A model generated the notes under the pieces. The model saw nothing but the letters and a program-made list of their open reading frames with translations, made no database searches and was not told where the DNA came from. Of a DNA stretch of 64,000 nucleotides, positions 55,869-64,000 are shown one piece after another. Origin of the DNA: Streptomyces sp. WMMB303 (GTDB lineage: Bacteria > Actinomycetota > Actinomycetes > Streptomycetales > Streptomycetaceae); contig NZ_JARKIN010000001.1 in NCBI RefSeq assembly GCF_029351045.1, forward strand, positions 555,001 to 619,000, read 5' to 3'. Position 1 is the first letter of the stretch, and each line of letters starts with the position of its first letter. Both the position numbers and the translations under genes were made by a program.

Positions 55869-57509
55869 TCACTCGTCCGGCCGTGCGTAGACCTCGCGTC
55901 CACCCACCACCGTCCGCAGGCAGACGGGGACTTGACCGCCCGGCGTCAGGTCGGGCAGCCCCGGCGTGCCGGAGCGCGGGTCGGTGGACCAGTTCGCGAC
56001 GCGGGTGTCGGGGGCCTGGACGACCAGCGGACCGGTGCGCCAGAGCGCGTAGTCCGCCGGGGCGCCGGGGACCAGCACTCCGGCGTCGTCCGTACCGAGC
56101 GCACGCCAGCCGCCGCGGGTGTGCGCGGTGAAGGCCCCGCGTACGGAGATCCGGTGGTCGTGGGTGCGGTGGAAGGCCGCGGCGCGGACCGCCTCCCAGG
56201 GGCCGAGCGAGGTGACCGGACTGTCGGAGCCGAGCGCGAGCGGGACCCCGGCCCGCAGCAGCGCCGCGTAGGGGTTGAGCGTGGCGGCGCGCTCGGCCCC
56301 CAGACGGCGCGCGTACATACCGTCCGCTCCTCCCCAGGCCGCGTCGAACCCGGGCTGCACCGAGGCGGTGAGCGCGAGGTCCGCGAAATCCTCGATGGTG
56401 CGGGCGGTGAGCATCTCGGCGTGCTCGACACGGTGCCGGGCCGCGCGGACCCGGGCGACGCCCACCTTGTCGGCGGCGCGCCGCACTCCGTCGGTGACGG
56501 CCTGGACGGCCGCGTCCCCGATGGCGTGGAACCCGGCCTGGACCCCCGCCTCGGTACAGGCGGCGACGTGGACCGCCACCGCTTCGGCGTCCAGCAGGGC
56601 GCTGCCGCTGGTGTCCGGCGCGTCCGCATAGGGGGCGCACAGCCGCGCCGTGTGCGAGCCGAGGGACCCGTCGGCGAACAGGTCACCCGCGGCACCGACG
56701 GCGCCGAGTTCCCGGACGCGGGCGGCCTCCTTTGCCGAAGTGACGAGTTCGGCCCAGTACCCGTGCACGCGGGGACCGGGTTCCTCGGCGGCCAGCGCGA
56801 GCAGCCCGCGCAGATCCTCCTCGCCGGAGATGTCCGGGCCCGCGCACTCGTGCAGCGAGCCGATGCCGAGGGACGCGGCGCGGGCGCGGGCCGCACGCTG
56901 GGCCTCGGTGCGCTGCCGGGCGGTGAGCGTGCCGTGCGCCGCCTCCCGCACGGCATGGTGCGCGGCACCGGTCAGCGGGGCGTCGGGCCGGTAGCCCTCG
57001 AGGGTGGTGATGCCGGGGACCAGGTCCAGCATGGCCGTGCCGGCGAGCGCGGAGTGCACGTCGACCCGGGTCAGATACAGCGGACGTCCGCCGCTCGCCT
57101 CGTCGAGTTCGGCGCGGCTCGGATGGCGCTGCTCGGGCCAGGCGTGCGCGTCCCAGCCGGTGCCCAGCAGCACCCGGTCGTCCGGTCGCGCCCGCGCGTA
57201 CGCGCGCACCCGGGACAGCGCGTCGGCCAGCGTGGGCGCTCCCGACAGGTCGAGCCCGGTCAGCGCGAGACCGGTCGCGGTGGTGTGCACGTGCGCGTCG
57301 GTGAAGGCCGGGGTGACCAGTGCGCCGTCGAGGTGCACCACCTCGTCGACGCCCTCGGCGAACGAGTCGGCGGCCCCTTCCGAGCCGACCCAGGCGATGC
57401 GGTCACCCTCGACGACCATCGCGGTCGCGAACGGGTCGGCGGGGCTGTGCACCTCGCCCTCGCGCAGCAGGACGGTACGGGGCCGGGAGGGGGTCGTGCG
57501 CTCGGTCAT
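55869..57509 (-). CDS. Amidohydrolase, YtcJ/Amidohydro_3 family
   Basis: A 546-aa metal-dependent hydrolase. TPAFTDAHVHTTATGLAL carries the HxH metal ligands; HECAGPDISG, LFADGSLGSHTARL, AGFHAIGDAAVQAV and PLALGSDSPVTSLGPW are family landmarks containing the further histidines and aspartate. ALWRTGPLVV and DTRVANW close the C-terminal beta sandwich. Members hydrolyse cyclic or N-acyl amides; the substrate here is unknown. The ATG at 57509 follows GGGAGA and fits the family start; the longer open frame upstream is low complexity. An Lrp-type regulator lies upstream on the same strand. Confidence 0.92.
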   Translation of the reverse strand: MTERTTPSRPRTVLLREGEVHSPADPFATAMVVEGDRIAWVGSEGAADSFAEGVDEVVHLDGALVTPAFTDAHVHTTATGLALTGLDLSGAPTLADALSRVRAYARARPDDRVLLGTGWDAHAWPEQRHPSRAELDEASGGRPLYLTRVDVHSALAGTAMLDLVPGITTLEGYRPDAPLTGAAHHAVREAAHGTLTARQRTEAQRAARARAASLGIGSLHECAGPDISGEEDLRGLLALAAEEPGPRVHGYWAELVTSAKEAARVRELGAVGAAGDLFADGSLGSHTARLCAPYADAPDTSGSALLDAEAVAVHVAACTEAGVQAGFHAIGDAAVQAVTDGVRRAADKVGVARVRAARHRVEHAEMLTARTIEDFADLALTASVQPGFDAAWGGADGMYARRLGAERAATLNPYAALLRAGVPLALGSDSPVTSLGPWEAVRAAAFHRTHDHRISVRGAFTAHTRGGWRALGTDDAGVLVPGAPADYALWRTGPLVVQAPDTRVANWSTDPRSGTPGLPDLTPGGQVPVCLRTVVGGREVYARPDE

Positions 57510-57667
57510 GGGAACAGTCTCCCGCTTTCCGACGGCTGCCCGGCGCGCGGGGGCGGAGAGCGTCTCCGGAGTGCCTGCCGGAAGGGGCGGGGGCTGTCTC
57601 CGGCGGGGTTTCGGCGGGTGACCGCCGCCCTCGGTCCGCCCTCGGCGGATTGCGGACCGGGGGCGGG

Positions 57668-58108
57668 TCAGATGCGGGGTGGACGCGCCTCGTAGGGGGT
57701 GGACAGCACGACGGTGGTGCGGGTGGAGACTCCCGCGAGGCTCCGGATCCTGGCCAGCAGGTGTTCCAGCTCGATCGGCGTGGCCACCCGCACCTTGAGG
57801 ATGTAGTTCTCGTCTCCCGCCACGCTGTGGCACGCCTCGATCTCGGGTACGTCGGCGAGCCGGTCCGCGATGTCGTCGGGGGCGCTGGGATCGAAGGGTT
57901 TGACCGAGATGAACGCCGTCATCGGCAGGCCGACCGCCTCGGAGTCCACCAGTGCGGCATAGCCGCGGATGACCCCGCGCTGTTCGAGACGGCGCACCCG
58001 CTGGTGCACGGCCGAAGTGGACAGGCCGGTGGCCTTGCCCAGGTCGGTATAGCTCATCCGCCCGTCCTTGACGAGCAGTTCCACGATCTGACGGTCGAGT
58101 TCCTCCAC
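57668..58108 (-). CDS. Lrp/AsnC-family transcriptional regulator
   Basis: A 146-aa feast/famine regulator. The N-terminal helix-turn-helix (about 1-50; VELLVKDGRMSYTDLGKAT, GLSTSAVHQRVRRLEQRGVI) and the ligand-binding RAM domain (about 65-140; GLPMTAFISVKPFD, EIEACHSVAGDENYILKV) are complete. Such regulators respond to amino acids. The GTG start at 58108 is supported by the helix MEELDRQIVELL. The gene is 158 bp upstream of the amidohydrolase on the same strand and may regulate it. Confidence 0.93.
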   Translation of the reverse strand: MEELDRQIVELLVKDGRMSYTDLGKATGLSTSAVHQRVRRLEQRGVIRGYAALVDSEAVGLPMTAFISVKPFDPSAPDDIADRLADVPEIEACHSVAGDENYILKVRVATPIELEHLLARIRSLAGVSTRTTVVLSTPYEARPPRI

Positions 58109-58347
58109 AGCGGATCACCGTACTGCCCTCGCGCGCCCGCCGCAGCGGAAATAGCTCCGGCGCGCGCATACGGCGCACCGGGCCCGGTGGACGCCCCGCG
58201 GCGAATCTCCGAATGCTAAGTATGTGACCAAGGCCACACTTATGCATCCGCGTGCTCCCGTGCAGAGTGATTATGCGCGCGGCACGACGGGAAGTGCTTG
58301 CTGTGGCCGGAGCCCTGTCGCCCGGCCGTTCCATCAAGGGGGATCAC

Positions 58348-58797
58348 ATGCGCACGACGAAATCCGCCCAGTCCGCCCGCCCGCGAACCGCTCTCCGGAG
58401 CGAGACGCACCGCGACGAGGCGCGACCCGACGAAGCGGCCGCTCCCCCGGACGGCCCCGATACCCCCACCGACCCGTCCGGACCGGTCGCCGAGGACGAG
58501 ATGTACGAAGGTCTCCGCGTCAAGTGCCCCGAATGCCACCAGGCGATCGCGGTGTTCGCGCAGGAGGAGAAGCTGCCGCGGCACGGGCTGTGCGCCTCCC
58601 CCTGGGACCCGTTCGGCCTGACGGTGTGCCAGGGATCCGGCCGCCCGGTGGGCGAGGCCGCGCCCTGGGACAGCGAGACCCGCGGCCGCGCGGTCAGCGA
58701 ACTGCTCACGCTTCCCGAGGGGTTGGACTGGCGCACCCAGCCCTTCTCGCACGCGGGGCGCCCGGACCGCCGGCCGGTTCCGGTCGGCGCCGACTGA
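58348..58797 (+). CDS. Hypothetical protein with a zinc-ribbon-like CxxC motif
   Basis: A 149-aa protein. The first about 55 residues are hydrophilic and probably disordered. The C-terminal part contains VKCPECHQAIAVFAQEEKLP and, about 20 residues later, HGLCASPWDPFGLTVCQGSG, which could complete a four-cysteine metal site. No family is recognised. The ATG at 58348 has AAGGGGGA 5 bp upstream. Divergent Lrp gene to the left; the rest of its surroundings are empty. Confidence 0.7.
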   Translation: MRTTKSAQSARPRTALRSETHRDEARPDEAAAPPDGPDTPTDPSGPVAEDEMYEGLRVKCPECHQAIAVFAQEEKLPRHGLCASPWDPFGLTVCQGSGRPVGEAAPWDSETRGRAVSELLTLPEGLDWRTQPFSHAGRPDRRPVPVGAD

Positions 58798-59380
58798 TCG
58801 GCCGGGCCACCGCGGCACGGGCCGGCCCGGCACACGCCGCGCGGCTCGCGGGGCACGCCGGCAGACCCCGCTGCCGGGGCGACTTGACTTCCCGCTGAAC
58901 GGCCGGTACGCCGCCGGTCGTCGGCATCTCGGCTGTCGAGCGCGCGGCAGGTCTGCACGGACGCCGGACGCGAACTGCACCACACCACCCGAGCGGTGCG
59001 GCCCGCACGCGGCGCGGCAGGGCGGGCACGGCACGGCAGCGCCGCGGGTCTCCAGCCCGGACGCACGCGGGCCGCCGGAGACCGCACGGTCGGTGTTCCC
59101 CGGTGGTCGCGACACAACGGCACGGCCTACGCAACACGCCTGGCCGACCATGACCCTTCTCATCGCTCCCCGCCACTGGGCAGGCGCCGGGCGACCGGCG
59201 TCGCCCGGCCCGGCGCTTCACCCCACCGAGCCGAACGACGACGCAGCGTGACGCTCCGACGTACTGCTCCCGGCCGCACTCCGCGCCCCGGGCGCGCGCC
59301 CCGGGCCCGCGCCGGAATCCCTGTACGGGCCCGGCGTGGATCCCGCACGGCTGGGAACTTCGGGGGGCCGAGGAGGCATC
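58798..59380. other. Intergenic region, no gene seen
   Basis: This is 583 bp between two plus-strand genes. It shows only Arg/Ala-rich open frames and no clear promoter, hairpin or RNA feature. GAGGAGG near 59370 is the ribosome-binding site of the HhH protein gene. Confidence 0.4.
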
Positions 59381-60070
59381 ATGGCGAACACGCGTACAAA
59401 GAACAGGACAACCGCGTCCACCCGTCGCAGCGAACGGGCCCAGCAGCAGGCCGTGGTGCGGGAACTGCTGCGACGGCACGGGAGCACCTACGCGGAAGAC
59501 GCCGGCATCACGCTGCGTGACACCCCGCAGCCGCTGTACCGCCTTCTGGTGCTCTCCCTGCTGCTGAGCGCTCGCATCCGGGCGGACATCGCGGTCGCCG
59601 GCGCGCGGGCGCTGTCACGGGCCGGATTGCGGGACCCGCGGCGGATGGCGGAGGCCACCTGGCAGCAGCGGGTCGACGCACTCGGCGAGGGCGGCTACCG
59701 GCGGTACGACGAGCGCACCGCCACCCAGCTCGGCCGAGGAGCGGAACTGCTGCTGGAGGGGTGGGGCGGCGATCTGCGCAGGATGCGGCGGAGCGGCGAC
59801 GTCGCGGCCGCGCTGCGCGAGATCCCCGGTATCGGCCCGCTGGGGGCGTCGATCTTCCTACGCGAGGCCCAGGCGGTGTGGCCCGAGTACCGGCCCTGGC
59901 TGGGCCAGAAGGCGTTGCAGGGCGCGGAGCGGCTGGGGCTGCCGGCGTCCGCGGAGACGCTGGCCGGCATGGTGCGCAAGGACGAGCTGGCGCCGCTGGC
60001 GGCCGGGCTGGTGCGGGTCGCGCTCAGCAAGGACGTCGCCGAGGACGTCTGGGACGCCGCGCGCGGATGA
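59381..60070 (+). CDS. HhH-GPD endonuclease III-like protein
   Basis: A 229-aa helical protein. The helix-hairpin-helix reads REIPGIGPLGASIFLREAQA (about 148-167), preceded by LLVLSLLLSARIRADIAVAG, which fits the endonuclease III/HhH-GPD fold. In EndoIII the HhH carries the catalytic lysine (PGVGRKTA); here the corresponding residue in PGIGPLGA is leucine. There is no four-cysteine iron-sulphur motif. It may be a DNA-binding or monofunctional glycosylase relative with a different active site. The ATG at 59381 is preceded by GAGGAGG. The gene converges on the acyl-CoA dehydrogenase gene. Confidence 0.75.
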   Translation: MANTRTKNRTTASTRRSERAQQQAVVRELLRRHGSTYAEDAGITLRDTPQPLYRLLVLSLLLSARIRADIAVAGARALSRAGLRDPRRMAEATWQQRVDALGEGGYRRYDERTATQLGRGAELLLEGWGGDLRRMRRSGDVAAALREIPGIGPLGASIFLREAQAVWPEYRPWLGQKALQGAERLGLPASAETLAGMVRKDELAPLAAGLVRVALSKDVAEDVWDAARG

Positions 60071-60083
60071 GGAACGCCACACC

Positions 60084-60113
60084 CGGCGGCGGTCGGCTCG
60101 GCGACCGCCGCCG
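60084..60113 (+). terminator. Bidirectional hairpin between the HhH gene and the acyl-CoA dehydrogenase gene
   Basis: CGGCGGCGGTCG (60084-60095) pairs perfectly with 60102-60113 around a 6-nt loop, 14 bp after the stop of the HhH gene. Confidence 0.7.
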
Positions 60114-60229
60114 CCGGTGACCGGCCCGCTGGTCACACCCCGTTCACCGCGGAGCCGGAACGGTTGCGGAGCCGCGGGCCGGACTCCCCGGGTCGGAGCG
60201 CGCCTCGACCCCGTTCGGTGCCCGCCCGC

Positions 60230-61414
60230 TCAGTCCGCTCGGCTCTTGCGCTCCGGCCCCGCCACGTGCCGGGCGATGACCATGCGCTGGATCTGGTTGG
60301 TCCCCTCCACGATCTGGAGGACCTTGGCCTCGCGCATGTACCGCTCGGCGGGGAAGTCCGTGGTGTAGCCGTATCCGCCGAGGAGTTGCACCGCGTCGGT
60401 GGTGACGGACATGGCGGCGTCGGTGCAGAACAGTTTGGCCATCGCCGCCTGCCGCGAGAACGGCTGCCCCGCGTCCCGCCGCCGGGCCGCCGCGAGGTAG
60501 AGGGCCCGCCCGGCCTCGATCCGGGTCGCCATGTCGGCGAGCATGAAGCGCAGCCCCTGGAAGTCCGCGAGGGGGCGGCCGAACTGCTCGCGTTCGGCGG
60601 TGTAGGCCAGCGCTTCGTCCAGTGCCGCCTGTGCGACGCCGACGGCGCAGGCCGCGATCCCCAGCCGGCCCGAGTCGAGGGAGGAGAGAGCGACCGCGAA
60701 GCCCTGGCCCTCGTCTCCGAGTCGGCGGGTGTCGGGAACCCGCACCTCGTCGAGGTGGAGCTGCGCCGTGGGAGAGCCGTTCAGCCCCATCTTGTGCTCG
60801 GGTGCCGCCGCGCTCAGCCCTTGGGCGTCGGCGGGGACGAGGAAGGCGGTGATACCGCCCGGCCCCTCGCCGCCGGTCCGGGCGAGCACGGTGTAGAAGT
60901 CGGCGACGCCGCCGTGGGTGATCCACGCCTTGGTGCCGTTCAGCACCCAGTCGTCCCCGTCGCGGACGGCCCGGGTGCGCAGTGCGGCGGCGTCCGAGCC
61001 GGAGGACGGTTCGGAGAGGCAGTAGGCGCCCAGCAGGCCGCCGCCGAGCATGTCGGGCAGCCACTCGGTGCGCTGCTCCTTGCTGCCGAAGTGCGCCAGG
61101 CCGTGGCAGGAGAGCGAGTGCACGCTGGTGCCGAGTCCCACGGTGAGACGCGCGGCGGCGAGCTCCTCGAGGACCTGGAGGTAGACCTGGTACGGCTGGC
61201 TCCCGCCGCCGTACTCCTCGGGGAAGGGCAGGCCCAGGAGCCCCGCGTCGGAGAGCAGTCGGAAGGTCTCGCGGGGGAAGACGCCCGCGGCCTCCTGCTC
61301 CGCGGCGACGGGCTTGATCTCCCGCTGCACCAGGTCGCGGACGAGGCCCAGCAGGTCGCGTGACTCGTCCGTGGGCAGTTCACGTTCCACCGGCTGCGGA
61401 CCGTCCTTGGGCAT
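60230..61414 (-). CDS. Acyl-CoA dehydrogenase
   Basis: A 394-aa FAD-dependent dehydrogenase that introduces the alpha-beta double bond of acyl-CoA. GLPFPEEYGGG, YCLSEPSSGSDAAAL (the FAD signature), GTKAWITHGGVADFYTVLAR and the C-terminal catalytic-base region LQIVEGTNQIQRMVIARHVA are standard. YTAEREQFGRPLADFQGLRF is also typical. The catalytic base is Glu in VEGTNQ. The ATG at 61414 is preceded by AAGGAGAG. Chain-length specificity is not evident. No ETF or acyl-CoA ligase gene is nearby. Confidence 0.95.
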   Translation of the reverse strand: MPKDGPQPVERELPTDESRDLLGLVRDLVQREIKPVAAEQEAAGVFPRETFRLLSDAGLLGLPFPEEYGGGSQPYQVYLQVLEELAAARLTVGLGTSVHSLSCHGLAHFGSKEQRTEWLPDMLGGGLLGAYCLSEPSSGSDAAALRTRAVRDGDDWVLNGTKAWITHGGVADFYTVLARTGGEGPGGITAFLVPADAQGLSAAAPEHKMGLNGSPTAQLHLDEVRVPDTRRLGDEGQGFAVALSSLDSGRLGIAACAVGVAQAALDEALAYTAEREQFGRPLADFQGLRFMLADMATRIEAGRALYLAAARRRDAGQPFSRQAAMAKLFCTDAAMSVTTDAVQLLGGYGYTTDFPAERYMREAKVLQIVEGTNQIQRMVIARHVAGPERKSRAD

Positions 61415-61673
61415 GGCGCGCTCTCCTTCGGGTCAGGAATCGCGGCGACCGGCACCGGGGTGTGGCGGGTCGCCGAGGGACACCGGCCCGCTGGCGGACC
61501 GGGGGTGCCGCTGCCCCTGCCGTGATACTGCACCGTCGGGTCGCGAGGGTGGCTGACCAGCGGCTGCGGCGAGTTGGAGTATGCCCGATCGAGCGCCGGA
61601 CGTCACCGGCGTAGGGGTGTGAACCGCTCGGTGATCGCTCAGGAGTGCCGGGTGCACGACCGGACGACGGGAT

Positions 61674-61685
61674 TGGTCCGAACCA
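61674..61685 (+). promoter_or_regulatory. dre-like (DasR) site 1 upstream of the chitinase gene
   Basis: TGGTCCGAACCA resembles the DasR-responsive element core TGGTCTAGACCA (10 of 12). It lies 21 bp, two helical turns, before site 2. Confidence 0.6.
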
Positions 61686-61714
61686 TTGACGGACTGGTCT
61701 AGTCCATCTACATT
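61686..61714 (+). promoter_or_regulatory. Promoter of the chitinase gene overlapping a dre site
   Basis: TTGACG (61686-61691) and TACATT (61709-61714) are separated by 17 bp, a good vegetative promoter. The second dre-like element lies in the spacer. Confidence 0.75.
61695..61706 (+). promoter_or_regulatory. dre-like (DasR) site 2 in the promoter spacer
   Basis: TGGTCTAGTCCA matches the dre core TGGTCTAGACCA in 11 of 12 positions, with AC before it as in the consensus. Binding here would block the -35/-10 pair. Confidence 0.8.
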
Positions 61715-61774
61715 CCCCGAACGTACGACCGGCGCCACCCCCCACACCCTCCGCACCCCACACGCGAGGTGACC

Positions 61775-63070
<1,296 letters not shown>

Positions 63071-63093
63071 CGCCCACGACGCTCGGCAGAGCG

Positions 63094-63130
63094 CCAGGGG
63101 CCCCGCGGCGCACCACCGCGGGGCCCCTGG
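63094..63130 (+). terminator. Hairpin after the chitinase gene
   Basis: CCAGGGGCCCCGCGG (63094-63108) pairs with 63116-63130 without mismatch around a 7-nt loop; a G-C pair extends it outward to 16 bp. It starts 23 bp after the stop. Confidence 0.85.
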
Positions 63131-63248
63131 CCGCGAAAGAGCTGATCAGCGGCGGTCACCGAGCGCTCGCGCACAGGCCGGGGAGGGCTCTTCCGGCATG
63201 CCGGGTCAGCTCCGTCCGCCCGTCCGGCAGGGCCGGCCCCGGGACTCC

Positions 63249-63524
63249 CTAACGCCGCACCCGTCCGCCCGCGCGTGCCCGCTCGAGCGCGCCGACGCCG
63301 ACCGCGGCGAGGGCGACCTGGATGATCAGCTCGATCCAGTCGAATCCCCGGGTGTCGGCCACCCCCAGGCCGCTGGCGATTCCGGTGCCGACGAACGCCG
63401 CGGCGATGCCCACCACCACCGTCCACAGCAGGCCGACCCGCTGCCGGCCCGGCAGCACCAGCCGACCGAGCGCGCCGATGACGACGCCGACGACGAGCGC
63501 ACTGATGATTCCGGAAATGTCCAT
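63249..63524 (-). CDS. GlsB/YeaQ/YmgE-family small membrane protein
   Basis: A 91-aa protein with three hydrophobic helices: IISALVVGVVIGALGRLVLP, LLWTVVVGIAAAFVGTGIAS and IELIIQVALAAVGVG. The glycine-rich spacing GLLWTVVVGIAAAFVGT is the family hallmark (transglycosylase-associated/YeaQ). Family members are stress-linked envelope proteins of uncertain role. The ATG at 63524 is preceded by GGGAGG 6 bp upstream. It converges on the chitinase gene. Confidence 0.88.
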   Translation of the reverse strand: MDISGIISALVVGVVIGALGRLVLPGRQRVGLLWTVVVGIAAAFVGTGIASGLGVADTRGFDWIELIIQVALAAVGVGALERARAGGRVRR

Positions 63525-63583
63525 GACCGCCTCCCGGGCCCGGGGACACTGCTACCGGAACGAGTGTCCCGGAACCACGCGGA

Positions 63584-64000
63584 TCATGCGGAGCCCCGCA
63601 CGGCAGCGGCCGCCGGCTGCGCGTGCAGCGGCTCCCGGCGGTCGGCACCCGGCGGGAGCGTGCTCTCGAACCGCGCGATGATCTCCAGCGTGCCCTGCAG
63701 CGTGCGGGTGAGCAGGTCGCACAGCACCTCGGGGGAGAACTCCTCCCCGCGCGCGAGCCAGTCCAGAGTGACGCCCTCCACCGAGGAGAGCCAGCCCACC
63801 AGGGCGGCCCGGGCGAGCGGCGGGACGCGGGTGCAGCCCCAGGAGCCCTCGGCGATCACGCCCAGCAACTGCTCGCGCACCCGGTCGCGGATCGCCAGTA
63901 CCTGCGCGTCGTGGCCCACTCCCCCGGTGACGACCGTGCGGTACGCGGCCTGGTTCTGCTGTGCGTAGCGGAGATAGCCGTCGATGGTGCGCCGGACACG
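63584..64000 (-). CDS. TetR-family regulator, C-terminal part (runs off the window)
   Basis: The frame is open to the last base. Residues beyond the window edge would include the N-terminal helix-turn-helix. The visible 138 residues form the ligand-binding domain: RTIDGYLRYAQQNQAAYRTV, GGVGHDAQVLAIRDRVREQL, PPLARAALVGWLSSVEG and LCDLLTRTLQGTLEII. This matches a large class of TetR_C regulators in Streptomyces. The target is unknown. The call is clear but lacks the DNA-binding part. Confidence 0.8.
   Translation of the reverse strand, partial: RVRRTIDGYLRYAQQNQAAYRTVVTGGVGHDAQVLAIRDRVREQLLGVIAEGSWGCTRVPPLARAALVGWLSSVEGVTLDWLARGEEFSPEVLCDLLTRTLQGTLEIIARFESTLPPGADRREPLHAQPAAAAVRGSA

Overview
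The window looks like a core-chromosome segment of a Streptomyces or a close relative. The DNA is very GC-rich with strong third-position GC, and GTG and TTG starts are common. The gene set includes the SmeA/SffA pair, RbpA with a sigma-R promoter, a Cvn conservon, MocR/YczE and a chitinase with DasR-type sites. From memory, the order crr-ptsI ... smeA-sffA ... rbpA-fxsA-ppm-lnt ... chitinase resembles the S. coelicolor region around SCO1390-SCO1429; I could not check this. I see no tRNA or rRNA genes, IS elements, CRISPR arrays or prophage.

Layout. (1) 0-11 kb: end of crr (EIIA), ptsI (enzyme I), acetoacetyl-CoA synthetase, a GH31-fold protein lacking both catalytic aspartates, an S-adenosylmethionine methyltransferase, a secreted VanX-type dipeptidase with a large leader hairpin, and an orphan glpK. 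(2) 10.7-15.1 kb: a CvnABCD conservon. (3) 15.4-29.3 kb, almost all on the minus strand: a small membrane protein, a kleisin/KITE/SMC operon (JetABC or MksFEB-like, with no JetD/MksG nuclease gene), a FadR-type GntR regulator, a fused hydantoinase A/B (5-oxoprolinase-like) and a HEAT-repeat protein. (4) 29.6-46.2 kb: a PAS-SpoIIE phosphatase with a TTA codon, a TPR regulator, an APH-like kinase, a secreted amidase, a conserved hypothetical, an orphan DUF397, an alpha/beta hydrolase, an APC permease, a frameshifted acyl-CoA ligase remnant, a Ser/Thr kinase with TPRs, an M20 amidohydrolase, and smeA-sffA. (5) 46.2-55.3 kb: MocR/YczE divergon, GDPD, an Atg22-type MFS transporter, rbpA, and fxsA-ppm-lnt. 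(6) 55.9-64 kb: a YtcJ-type amidohydrolase, an Lrp regulator, a zinc-ribbon protein, a HhH protein, an acyl-CoA dehydrogenase, a chitinase, a GlsB/YeaQ protein and a truncated TetR gene.

Themes. The PTS genes at one end and the chitinase at the other belong to the same N-acetylglucosamine/chitin regulon in streptomycetes, in which DasR is the repressor; the chitinase promoter carries two dre-like sites. SmeA-SffA, the conservon and the bldA-type TTA codon point to development. Lnt and Ppm serve lipoprotein acylation and glycosylation. The least explained system is the three-gene SMC complex. Its ATPase has an unusual Walker A (LENGGGKS) and a Walker B (LDNP) lacking the usual glutamate, and no nuclease gene is nearby.
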